A stretch of DNA of 64,000 nucleotides from Aeromonas hydrophila subsp. hydrophila ATCC 7966 (GTDB taxonomy: Bacteria > Pseudomonadota > Gammaproteobacteria > Enterobacterales > Aeromonadaceae). Shown one piece after another: positions 19,434-27,696 of the stretch. Location of the stretch: positions 3,663,001 to 3,727,000 of the forward strand of contig NC_008570.1 in the NCBI RefSeq assembly GCF_000014805.1. Reading direction: 5' to 3'. The translations under genes and the position numbers were made by a program. The notes under the pieces were generated by a model that was not told where the DNA came from, searched no databases, and saw only the letters and a list, made by a program, of their open reading frames with translations. Numbering within the stretch: the stretch's first letter is position 1; every line of letters begins with the position of its first letter.

Positions 19434-19487
19434 GGGTCTGTGACCCGATGAAGGGAAGCTTAAACTGTGAAGCAATAGACGGGTCAA
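19434..19487 (-). promoter_or_regulatory. Candidate MerR-type promoter of the MerR-methyltransferase gene
   Basis: On the minus strand TTGACC (19487-19482) is followed by TAAGCT (19462-19457) with the 19-base spacer typical of MerR-controlled promoters; an alternative TTTAAG gives 17. Downstream lies a small perfect dyad, GGGTC-N3-GACCC (19434-19446). Autoregulation is plausible but the elements are weak. Confidence 0.35.
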
Positions 19488-19510
19488 CGGCAACATCCGG
19501 GTTCTCTCCA

Positions 19511-19538
19511 TAAAAAACGGCCACCCTGAGGTGGCCGT
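19511..19538 (-). terminator. Intrinsic terminator of recJ
   Basis: On the minus strand ACGGCCACC / GGTGGCCGT forms a nine-base stem with a four-base loop and is followed by a six-T run. It lies 27 bases after the recJ stop. Confidence 0.85.
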
Positions 19539-19565
19539 CATCGGCAGCAAGAGAAACTCGCGGGA

Positions 19566-21296
19566 TCAGAGACCGGCGGCTTCCAGATGCTCCACCAGCA
19601 GCTGCACGTTGCGGTTGCCGCGCCACTCGTTGACGTCGAGCCGGTAGACCAGCCGCACCCGCTTCACCGAGGCATCGGGCCAGCGCTGCAAGTCGACGCC
19701 AAAGGCGATGGCATCCACCGCGTGGCCGGAATCCGTGGTCAGCATCATCTTGAGGTGCTTCTCCCCCACCAGCCGCTGCTGCACCAGCACGAATTCGCCG
19801 TCAAACAGCGGCTCGGGGAAGGCCTGGCCCCAGGGGCCGGAGGCGCGGATCAGCTCCGCCAGCTCCAGACTCAGCTCATCGGGCAACAGCTCGCCATCGG
19901 TGAGCAGCACCCCGGTCAAGAGCTCAGGCGTCACCAGCTCGCCGATGACCGCCTCGAAGGCCCGGCCGAAGGCCTCGATATTGGCCTTGGGCAGGGTCAG
20001 TCCAGCCGCCATGGCGTGGCCGCCAAACTTGCCCATCAAGCCGGGGTGGCGGGTATCGAGCAGTTCCAGCGCATCGCGCAGGTGCACCCCCGGGATGGAG
20101 CGCCCGGAGCCCTTGAGCTCGGTCTCGCTGCTCTCGGCAAACGCGATGACCGGGCGGTAGTACTTCTCTTTCACCTTGGAGGCCACCAGCCCCACCACCC
20201 CCTGATGCCACTCGTTCCGGTGCAGCACAATACCCGACGGCACCTCGCCGTCACGAAACCGGATCTGCTCCAGGGTGGCGAGCGCCTCCTGCTGCATCCC
20301 CTGCTCTATCTCCTTGCGCTCCTGGTTCAGGCTGTCCATCTCGGAGGCGAGCTGGCGCGCCAGATTGAGGTCATCGCTGAGCAGACAGGCGACCCCGAGC
20401 GACATGTCGTCGAGCCGGCCCACCGCGTTGAGGCGCGGCCCCAACGCAAAGCCGAGATCGGCGGCGCACAGGCGACGACCGTCGCGGCCCGACACGTCCA
20501 CCAGCGCCTGGATGCCGGGGCGGCAACGGCCGGCCCGGATCCGCTGCAAGCCCTGATGGACCAGGATGCGGTTGTTGCCATCCAGCGCCACCACGTCGGC
20601 CACGGTGCCGAGCGCCACCAGATCCAGGTAATCCGCCACGTTGGGCGCGCGCAGCCCCTGGCGCTCATACCAGCCGCTCTGGCGCAGCTGGGTGTTGAGG
20701 GCCGCCATCAGATAGAAGGCGACCCCGACCCCGGCCAGCGACTTGGAAGGGAAGTCGCAGCCATGCTGGTTGGGGTTCACTATCGCGTCGGCGTCAGGCA
20801 GCTCCTGGCCTGGCAAATGGTGATCGGTAACCAGTACCTGCATACCGGCCGCCTTGGCCGCCGCCACCCCGGCGATGCTGGAGATGCCGTTGTCCACCGT
20901 GATCAGGAACTCGGCGCCGCGGGCCACCGCCAGCTCGACGATCTCGGGGGTGAGGCCATAACCGAACTCGAAGCGGTTGGGCACCAGAAAATCGATGTGA
21001 CGACCGCCCATGGCGCGCAGGGCCAGCACGCACAGCGCCGAGCTGGTGGCGCCGTCGCAGTCAAAGTCACCGACAATGAGAATGCGTTTTTGCGCCGTCA
21101 ACGCCTCGGCCAACAGCGGCACCGCCTGCGCCATGCCGAACAGACGCTGGGGCGGCAGCAGCTGGCTGGCGCTGCGCTCCAGCAGAGCGGGATCTTCGAC
21201 CCCGCGGCTGGCGAAGATTTGACGAAGCAGCGGGTGCAGGGTGGCGGGCAGATGGGAATCATCAACTCGCGGACGACGACGGATTAGCAGGGGCAT
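19566..21296 (-). CDS. recJ: Single-stranded-DNA-specific exonuclease RecJ
   Basis: 5'-3' exonuclease in recombination and mismatch repair. The 576 residues contain the DHH phosphoesterase motifs (VGDFDCDGATSSAL, FLITVDNG, VTDHHLPG), the DHHA1 domain motif GKFGGHAMAAGLTL and a C-terminal OB-like domain. The start at MPLLIRRRP was chosen because it matches the family length; the longer frame runs back into dsbC. The start overlaps the dsbC 3' end by 35 bases, so the pair is coupled, as in E. coli. Confidence 0.96.
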   Translation of the reverse strand: MPLLIRRRPRVDDSHLPATLHPLLRQIFASRGVEDPALLERSASQLLPPQRLFGMAQAVPLLAEALTAQKRILIVGDFDCDGATSSALCVLALRAMGGRHIDFLVPNRFEFGYGLTPEIVELAVARGAEFLITVDNGISSIAGVAAAKAAGMQVLVTDHHLPGQELPDADAIVNPNQHGCDFPSKSLAGVGVAFYLMAALNTQLRQSGWYERQGLRAPNVADYLDLVALGTVADVVALDGNNRILVHQGLQRIRAGRCRPGIQALVDVSGRDGRRLCAADLGFALGPRLNAVGRLDDMSLGVACLLSDDLNLARQLASEMDSLNQERKEIEQGMQQEALATLEQIRFRDGEVPSGIVLHRNEWHQGVVGLVASKVKEKYYRPVIAFAESSETELKGSGRSIPGVHLRDALELLDTRHPGLMGKFGGHAMAAGLTLPKANIEAFGRAFEAVIGELVTPELLTGVLLTDGELLPDELSLELAELIRASGPWGQAFPEPLFDGEFVLVQQRLVGEKHLKMMLTTDSGHAVDAIAFGVDLQRWPDASVKRVRLVYRLDVNEWRGNRNVQLLVEHLEAAGL

Positions 21297-21990
21297 TGAT
21301 GTGATCCAGTATCTTGAGCAGTTGTTCAGGGCTCTGATAACCGCGTACCAGGTCGCCATTTGGCAGGACCCAGCTCGGCAGCGCCTTGATCCCGAGCCAC
21401 TGGCTCAGGCCGATATGATGGGCAAGGATCTCATTACAGCCGGTCTCAGGCAAACGATCACTGAGATCCAGTGCGTCGAACTGCCGGGGATCGCACCAGC
21501 GCGCCTGCGCCTCGGCCAGATCGGCAAAGGTGCCGAGCACTGGCAGCAGCTGCACGCTGACCCCCCTCGCCTGCAGGACCGGCAGCTCTGCCAGGGTGGT
21601 GCGACAGCTGCTGCAGGCGAGATCGGTAAACAGGGTGACGCGATGGCGCTCCTGCTCGGCCCGCAGCTGTACCCGCCGCTCGCCGATCTGCGCCAGGGCC
21701 AGTTGCCGCTGCTGACGCAGCCCCAGCATGGTGAGGTTTTTCATGTCGTGGGCCAGATCCAGCATGGTGCCCTGCAGCACATAGTCGCCCCTGGCATCGG
21801 TATAGAGCAGCCCCTGGGCGGTACCCAGCATGTAGAGACCGGGCATGGGGGTCTCGTCCACCAGATAGACCTGTACCCCGAGCCGTTGCTCTATGGTCTG
21901 CTTCAACTGTTGGGGATCCATCCCCGCGCTGGCGGCAAAAGAGCCCAGCAGCATCATTCCCAACAGTAAATACTTCACTCTTTTACTCAC
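21262..21990 (-). CDS. dsbC: DsbC/DsbG-family thiol:disulfide interchange protein with CSSC active site
   Basis: Periplasmic disulfide isomerase of 242 residues: signal peptide (cleavage near SFAASA), N-terminal dimerisation domain (MDPQQLKQTIEQRLG) and thioredoxin domain. The active site reads DLACSSCRTT instead of the usual CGYC of DsbC, and the cis-proline loop reads KALPSWVLPNG instead of a TP pair, so redox properties may differ. A second Cys pair (RWCDPRQ, ETGCNE) is in the position of the structural disulfide. Position upstream of recJ supports orthology with dsbC. Confidence 0.88.
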   Translation of the reverse strand: MSKRVKYLLLGMMLLGSFAASAGMDPQQLKQTIEQRLGVQVYLVDETPMPGLYMLGTAQGLLYTDARGDYVLQGTMLDLAHDMKNLTMLGLRQQRQLALAQIGERRVQLRAEQERHRVTLFTDLACSSCRTTLAELPVLQARGVSVQLLPVLGTFADLAEAQARWCDPRQFDALDLSDRLPETGCNEILAHHIGLSQWLGIKALPSWVLPNGDLVRGYQSPEQLLKILDHINAPANPSSSAS

Positions 21991-22238
21991 TTGGCATGAA
22001 CGAATGGACTCACAAGGTAACTCAGTGAATATTCTCTCCTCAACCGCTTAATTACCGATTGATTAATAGCGAGGGCCGCAAAAAAATCCCGTTCTGACAG
22101 GTTGCCAATCGGGCAAAGGCCCAGCAAGCTAACCGGGACGACAGGAAACACGACGGTCATCCTCTGTTTTCCTGAAGCTTTAATTATTCAAATACCGGTG
22201 CGGCGCTGGCCGTACCCTGCCCATTTTTGGAGGGGAAA

Positions 22239-22646
22239 ATGAGTCTGATTCAAGAGTTCAAGGCCTTTGCGTCCAGAGGCAACGTCATCGACATGGCGGT
22301 CGGTATCATCATTGGTGCCGCCTTCGGCAAGATAGTCTCCTCCTTCGTCGGAGACGTGATCATGCCGCCCATCGGCCTGATCCTGGGGGGAGTGGACTTC
22401 AGCGACCTCGCCGTGACCCTGAAGGCCGCCGAGGGGAGCACCCCGGCCGTGGTCATCGCCTACGGCAAGTTCATCCAGACCATCATCGACTTCCTGATCA
22501 TCTCCTTCGCCATCTTCATGGGGCTGAAGGCCATCAACACCCTCAAGCGCAAGCAGGAAGAGGAAGCGACCCCGGCCGGCCCGACCAAGGATCAGGAGCT
22601 GCTGACCGAGATCCGCGATCTGCTCAAATCCCAGCAGGGAAAATAA
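22239..22646 (+). CDS. mscL: Large-conductance mechanosensitive channel
   Basis: Homopentameric inner-membrane channel that opens under extreme membrane tension and protects from hypo-osmotic shock. The 135 residues have the N-terminal helix [22 protein letters not shown]1 with [18 protein letters not shown], a periplasmic loop, TM2 with [18 protein letters not shown] and a cytoplasmic helix. The start at 22239 has a strong GGAGGGG ribosome binding site. It has been inserted, with the next gene, between the otherwise linked xerD and dsbC. Confidence 0.97.
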
Positions 22647-22670
22647 GCGCCAGCTCCTGTCGTGTATTCG

Positions 22671-22698
22671 AAAAAAACCGCCTTCTGGCGGTTTTTTT
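22671..22698 (+). terminator. Intrinsic terminator of mscL
   Basis: Stem AACCGCC / GGCGGTT with loop TTCT, followed by a seven-T run and preceded by an A-run, 25 bases after the mscL stop. Confidence 0.9.
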
Positions 22699-22842
22699 GA
22701 TACCAGAAGTTAGACTGAGGGCAACCAGCAAGACGCATGAAGGCCCCTGCCATCACGAAATGGGCCACCCACCCTCCCCGCCCGACAGAACGGGCGTAAT
22801 ATCGAGCCTAACCGAACCGCATTCGCTACCGGAGTCGCCATC

Positions 22843-24381
22843 ATGCCCCCCCTCACAGTGACAGCCAGGCCCCATCACAGCTTCATCCTGCGATATCTGC
22901 TGCTGCTCGCCCTGCCCCTGCTGCTGCTGACTGCCGGCAGCGGCTATCTGTTCGTCACCAAGCAACAGGAGACGATGCGCAACCGGTTCGAGTTTTTCAG
23001 CAACAGCTCAGCCCAGCAGTGGGATGGCGCACTGGCCTCCGTCGATGCACAGATCAACATTCTGGCGGCGGATCTCGAGCTCAATGACGGCATCCTGCCC
23101 CCCGTGCTCAGCCAGCGCCATCACCAGGTGTGGCAGCAACTGAGCCGCACCGGCAGCATGCTCAAGGGGCTTTACTATGTGCAGCGGGACAACAAGCTGG
23201 TCAACTTCGCCCATCTGCCCATTCCCGGTTCGTTCGATGCCAGCCGGCGCAACTGGTATCAGGTGGCGATCAAGACCCCCGGTATCAACGTCTGGAGTGC
23301 CCCCTACCTCGACGCCATTCAGCACGTCCCCGTCATCACCCTGTCACGGGCGGTACTGAACCGGCAGGGGGAGCTGCTGGCGGTGATCGGCATCGATATC
23401 GACCTGTCGGAGATATCGCAACGGATTGGCCGGCTGCTGCAGGGAGGGCGCCAGATAAGCTATCTGCTGTACGACATGAAAAACCACAGCGTGGTAGCCC
23501 ACAGCGATCCCCTCAAGAATGGCGCCCCGCTTGATGACGAGCGGCTGGCCGAACTCAAGGGACGCAGTGGCTCCCTGCTGAGCGACAATGACGAGCTGAT
23601 CGCCTACTACACCCTGACCAACAACCCCAACTGGCGGGTCATCATCATCTACCCGTTCAGCAACTCCTTCGTCATCAAGGAGCTGCTGCCCACCATGATG
23701 GTCGGGCTGCTCCTCTCGCTCACCATGTACATACTGGTGGCCGTCATCTTCCATCAGCGCCTGGAAAACACCATCGGCATGCTGGTGCAGGTGGTACGCC
23801 AGCTGCGGATCACCCCGCCGGGCCAGCCCCTCATCATTCCTCGCATTCCGGGTATCGAAGAGCTGGAAGAGGAGATCACCATGATTTCCGACCAGATGCA
23901 GGCCGAGAGCGAAAAAGCCCAGCGCGATGCCCTGACCGGGCTCTACAACCGCCGCTACATGGACACCCTGCTGGTCGAGCTGCACCAGCAGCATACCCCC
24001 TATGTGCTGGCCATCATCGACATCGACAACTTCAAGCAGATCAACGACAAATATGGCCACCCCGTCGGCGACAGCGTGCTCAGGCGTACCGCCTCCCTCG
24101 GCAGCAAGCTGCTGGAGGGCAAGGCTACCCTCTGCCGCTTTGGCGGCGAGGAGCTGGTCGCCATCTTCGAACAGGGTCGGCTGAAGGAGGCCCATCAGCA
24201 GATGGAGCAGTGGCGCCGCGCCATGGGCAAGCAGAACTGGCGCGAGCCCGGCCTGACCGTCACCTTCAGCGGCGGGCTGGCCGAGGCGCTGGACGCGCCC
24301 CCCGCCCAGGTGCTTGCCCAGGCGGACGCCGCCCTCTATCGCGCCAAGCAGGAAGGGAAGGACCGTCTCTCTCTGGCCTAG
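22843..24381 (+). CDS. Membrane diguanylate cyclase with periplasmic Cache domain
   Basis: Predicted to make cyclic di-GMP in response to a periplasmic ligand. The 512 residues have TM1 (about 17-40), a double-Cache periplasmic domain (WYQVAIKTPGINVWSAPYLDA, VITLSRAVLNRQGELLAVIGIDIDLSEI, NWRVIIIYPF), TM2 (about 283-305), a short HAMP-like linker and a GGDEF domain (DALTGLYNRRYMD, IIDIDNFKQINDKYGHPVGD, RFGGEELVAIF). The catalytic loop is GGEEL, compatible with activity; the RxxD product-inhibition site is absent (the equivalent residues are EGKA). Its 3' end overlaps the convergent xerD by four bases. Confidence 0.92.
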   Translation: MPPLTVTARPHHSFILRYLLLLALPLLLLTAGSGYLFVTKQQETMRNRFEFFSNSSAQQWDGALASVDAQINILAADLELNDGILPPVLSQRHHQVWQQLSRTGSMLKGLYYVQRDNKLVNFAHLPIPGSFDASRRNWYQVAIKTPGINVWSAPYLDAIQHVPVITLSRAVLNRQGELLAVIGIDIDLSEISQRIGRLLQGGRQISYLLYDMKNHSVVAHSDPLKNGAPLDDERLAELKGRSGSLLSDNDELIAYYTLTNNPNWRVIIIYPFSNSFVIKELLPTMMVGLLLSLTMYILVAVIFHQRLENTIGMLVQVVRQLRITPPGQPLIIPRIPGIEELEEEITMISDQMQAESEKAQRDALTGLYNRRYMDTLLVELHQQHTPYVLAIIDIDNFKQINDKYGHPVGDSVLRRTASLGSKLLEGKATLCRFGGEELVAIFEQGRLKEAHQQMEQWRRAMGKQNWREPGLTVTFSGGLAEALDAPPAQVLAQADAALYRAKQEGKDRLSLA

Positions 24382-25277
24382 GCGCGCGGATGGTGCTGGC
24401 CGTGCAGCGCCTTGAGCCGCTCGTTGGCCACGTGGGTATAGATCTGGGTGGTGGAGAGATCCGCGTGACCCAGCAGCATCTGCACCACCCGCAGATCGGC
24501 GCCATGGTTGAGCAGATGGGTGGCGAAGGCGTGGCGCAGGGTATGGGGCGAGAGCTCGCCCTGGATGCCGGCGCGTTGGGCATAGAGCTTGATGCGGTGC
24601 CAGAAGGTCTGACGGGTCATCATGCGCGCCTGCTTAGAGGGGAACACCACGTCCGAGCTGGTGCCGCCGAGCAGCAGGGTACGCGCCTCCCGGTAGTAGC
24701 GCTCCAGCCAGTGCACCGCCTCCTCCCCCATGGGCACCAGCCGCTCCTTATTGCCCTTGCCGACCACCCGCACCAGCCCCTGGCGCAGGCTGACATGCTC
24801 GGCAGTCAGCCCCACCAGCTCGGAGACCCGCAGCCCGGTGGCGTAGAGCAGCTCGAGCATCGCCTTGTCCCGCAGCTCCAGCGGCTCGTCCACCAGTGGC
24901 GCTTGCAGCAGCGCCTCCACCTCGGCTTCGCTGAGATCCGATGGCAACTTTTTGGGCAGCTTGGGCCCCTCCAGCAGCACGGTGGGGTCGTCGCTGCGCA
25001 GCTTCTCCCGGTTGAGATACTGATAGAAACGGCGCAGGGCCGACAGGAAGCGGGCCGTACTGCTGGCCGCGAACTGCTGGTCCACCCGCCAGGCGAGATA
25101 GTGCTGGATGTCGTCCAGCCCCGCCAGCAGCAGGGAGCCACCCTGCTCGTCGAGCCAGAGGGCAAATTTTTCCAGATCGGTGCGATAGGAGCTGACCGTG
25201 TTGTCGGAGAGGCCCCGCTCCAGCCAGAGGGCGTCAAGAAACGGCTCGATCAGGGGATGGGATTCAGACTTGCTCAT
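24378..25277 (-). CDS. xerD: Site-specific tyrosine recombinase XerD
   Basis: Works with XerC at dif to resolve chromosome dimers. The 299 residues have the N-terminal SAM-like core-binding domain and a catalytic domain with the full set: Arg in ATGLRVSELVGL, Lys in VVGKGNKERLVP, HTLRHAFATHLL, LLGHADLSTTQIYTHV with the Tyr nucleophile. Length matches E. coli XerD (298). It is divergent from fldB as in E. coli but separated from dsbC by mscL and the Cache-GGDEF gene. Confidence 0.97.
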   Translation of the reverse strand: MSKSESHPLIEPFLDALWLERGLSDNTVSSYRTDLEKFALWLDEQGGSLLLAGLDDIQHYLAWRVDQQFAASSTARFLSALRRFYQYLNREKLRSDDPTVLLEGPKLPKKLPSDLSEAEVEALLQAPLVDEPLELRDKAMLELLYATGLRVSELVGLTAEHVSLRQGLVRVVGKGNKERLVPMGEEAVHWLERYYREARTLLLGGTSSDVVFPSKQARMMTRQTFWHRIKLYAQRAGIQGELSPHTLRHAFATHLLNHGADLRVVQMLLGHADLSTTQIYTHVANERLKALHGQHHPRA

Positions 25278-25464
25278 GGTGCGCCGCGCTCAGGGGAAAC
25301 ATGGCCCATTGTAACGTGCCGACCCACCGCGGCCGCAAGTTGCCGTTGTCCATCGCCCGCCAGGCGGTGAAGCGCGCCGGGCAATCTGCTAGACTGACGC
25401 CCTCCCCCGGGCGCCACCCTGCGGTTGCCCGCTCCCATTGCCGACTGCGATCAAGAGAAGAGCG

Positions 25465-25983
25465 ATGAAGATAGGTTTGTTTTACGGCTCTACCACCTGC
25501 TACACCGAGATGGCCGCCGAGAAGATCCGCGCCCTCATTGGCCCCGAGCTGGTCGATCTCCACAACATCAAGGATGTGCCCCTCACCCTCATGCAGGAGT
25601 ACGACATCCTGATCCTGGGCATCTCCACCTGGGACTTCGGCGAGCTGCAGGAAGACTGGGAATCCCGCTGGGAAGACATTCAGGACGTCGAACTGGAAGG
25701 TCGCATCATCGCCCTGTTCGGCATGGGCGATCAGCTGGGTTACGGCGAATGGTATCAGGATGCCCTCGGCCTGCTGCACGATCAGCTGGTCCCCAAGGGG
25801 GTCAAGCTGGTGGGCTACTGGCCCAACGAGGGGTACGAGTTCGATGCCTCCAAGGCGCTGATCGACGATGGCCGTCACTTCGTCGGCCTGGCGCTCGACG
25901 ACGCCAACCAGTACGACCAGACCGAATCCCGCATCGAGCAGTGGGTCGACCAGATCCTGAGCGAAATCCACGAGCTGTTGTGA
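25465..25983 (+). CDS. fldB: Flavodoxin (FldB type)
   Basis: FMN-binding electron carrier of 172 residues. The phosphate-binding loop is [16 protein letters not shown] at residues 6-21; FMN-flanking loops are [14 protein letters not shown] and [17 protein letters not shown]. Start chosen after AAGAGAAGAG; the upstream in-frame ATG lacks a site. The fldB assignment over fldA rests on its position next to xerD. Confidence 0.92.
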   Translation: MKIGLFYGSTTCYTEMAAEKIRALIGPELVDLHNIKDVPLTLMQEYDILILGISTWDFGELQEDWESRWEDIQDVELEGRIIALFGMGDQLGYGEWYQDALGLLHDQLVPKGVKLVGYWPNEGYEFDASKALIDDGRHFVGLALDDANQYDQTESRIEQWVDQILSEIHELL

Positions 25984-26295
25984 GCCTGCTGGCCACCTAG
26001 GGTGGCCTGATACTAGTGGCGATGGCCACAAGCCATCGCCCTCTCCCCGCACGGCATGACGAAGAAGGCCTGGTGAAAGGCCCCCTTGAACAAACCTCAG
26101 CTGCGACGCTTCACTGACAGCCGGCCCAGGTTTCGGACCGCCGGGCGCATAAATCGCACCGATTTTCTCAATCGGTATCATCGCATGACGCTATAGCGAC
26201 TTTTTTGTGCTGGTCTGCAACAATGGAAACGGTACCCCATAACAATCACAGCCGGGTATCGGAAGCAAACGGACAGACCAGAATAAGGAAATTCT
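25984..26295 (+). other. 312-base intergenic region with hairpins, fldB to tldD-like
   Basis: No gene seen. It holds three perfect inverted repeats: GGCCACC / GGTGGCC (25991-26007), GGCGATGGC / GCCATCGCC (26018-26040) and ACCGATT / AATCGGT (26158-26176), then a small palindrome CGCTATAGCG (26189-26198) followed by a T-run. The first two probably end fldB transcription; the last could be a weak terminator or overlap a promoter for the downstream pair. Confidence 0.5.
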
Positions 26296-27696
26296 ATGAC
26301 CCCATTCTCCCTGTTGGCCCCCGCCATCGCCCGCGACGTGCTCGATCACGCGCTGGCGCTGGGTGCCGACTTCGCCGAGCTGTTTGTGGAGCGCAAGCGC
26401 CGCAGCCAGCTCAGCCTGCTCTCCAGCCAGATAGAAAACATCAGCGGCGGCCTCGATTTCGGCATCGGTGTGCGCCTGTGCTACGGCCACAAGGTGCTCT
26501 ATGGCTACACCAACCTGGCCAGCCGCGATGAACTGTTGCGCATCGTCAGCCTGCTGGCAGCCAAGGACCGGCGTGACCCCGTGGTGACCGCCACCGCCTT
26601 CGATTTCAGCCGCCTGAGCGATCGCAACCCGGTGGCCCTGCCGCTGTCGGCCGACAAGCTGCTGGAACAGAAGATCGCCTACCTGCACGCCATGGATGCC
26701 GCGGCCCGCGCCGAGAGCACCAAGGTGAGCCAGTTTGCCGGCAACGTGCTGGGCTGGGAGCAGGAGGTGGAGATCTTCAACAGCGAAGGGGTGCAGGTGA
26801 GCGATCGCCGCCACTACAACCGCATCATGGCCCAGACCATCGCCGCCCTTGGCAGCGAACAGAGCGTGGGTTACGAAGCCCCCGGCGCCATGATGGGTTG
26901 GGAGCACGCCGCCGGCGTGGATCCCCGCGAGCTGGCCCTCACCGCCACCCGCCAGGCGCTGGTGAAACTGGGTGCCGCCCCCTGCCCAAGCGGCAAGCTG
27001 CCGGTCATCATGGAGAGCGGCTTTGGCGGCGTCATCTTCCACGAGGCGTGCGGCCACCTGCTGGAGACCACCTCGGTGGCCAAGAAGGCTTCGGTGTTCC
27101 ACGACAAGATGGGCCAGCTCATCGCCAATCCGGCGGTCAGCGCGGTGGACGAGGGGCTGCAGGGCAACGCCTGGGGCTCCATCAACGTCGATGACGAGGG
27201 GATGGCGACCCAGCACACCCAGCTCATCAAGGATGGCGTGCTGACCGGCTTCCTGGTGGACCGGATGGGAGCCCTGCGCACCGGCTACGCCCGTACCGGT
27301 TCCGGGCGCCGCGAATCCTACAAGTTCGCGCCGGCCTCGCGCATGCGCAACACCTACATAGAGCCGGGCAATCACAGCCTGGACGAGATGCTGGCGACCG
27401 TGGAACACGGCATCTATGCCAAACGGATGGGGGGCGGCTCGGTGCAGCCCGGCACCGGCGAGTTCAACTTCAACGTGCAGGAGGCCTACCTCATCGAGGG
27501 GGGCAAGATCACCCGGCCGCTCAAGTCGGCCACCCTGATCGGCACCGGCCCGCAAGTATTGAAGGAGATCTCCATGGTGGGGCGCGATCTGGCCCTCTCC
27601 GCCGGCATGTGCGGCTCGGTCTCAGGCTCCATTCCGGCATCCGTCGGCCAGCCGCCGCTCAAGGTTGACAACATTCTGGTGGGGGGGAACGCCTGA
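26296..27696 (+). CDS. TldD-type metalloprotease subunit
   Basis: Catalytic member of a TldD/TldE (PmbA) heterodimer, 466 residues. The zinc site HEACGH (GVIFHEACGHLLET, residues about 250-260) fits the TldD HExxxH motif, and GSGRRESYKFAPASRMRNTYIEPG and the MGGGSVQPGTGEFNF stretch are family blocks. Its N-terminus does not resemble E. coli TldD, so it looks like a second, divergent TldD rather than the housekeeping one. Family members process small peptides, including RiPP leaders (microcin B17). Start has ATAAGGAAA as ribosome binding site. It is coupled to the next gene by TGATG. Confidence 0.87.
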   Translation: MTPFSLLAPAIARDVLDHALALGADFAELFVERKRRSQLSLLSSQIENISGGLDFGIGVRLCYGHKVLYGYTNLASRDELLRIVSLLAAKDRRDPVVTATAFDFSRLSDRNPVALPLSADKLLEQKIAYLHAMDAAARAESTKVSQFAGNVLGWEQEVEIFNSEGVQVSDRRHYNRIMAQTIAALGSEQSVGYEAPGAMMGWEHAAGVDPRELALTATRQALVKLGAAPCPSGKLPVIMESGFGGVIFHEACGHLLETTSVAKKASVFHDKMGQLIANPAVSAVDEGLQGNAWGSINVDDEGMATQHTQLIKDGVLTGFLVDRMGALRTGYARTGSGRRESYKFAPASRMRNTYIEPGNHSLDEMLATVEHGIYAKRMGGGSVQPGTGEFNFNVQEAYLIEGGKITRPLKSATLIGTGPQVLKEISMVGRDLALSAGMCGSVSGSIPASVGQPPLKVDNILVGGNA

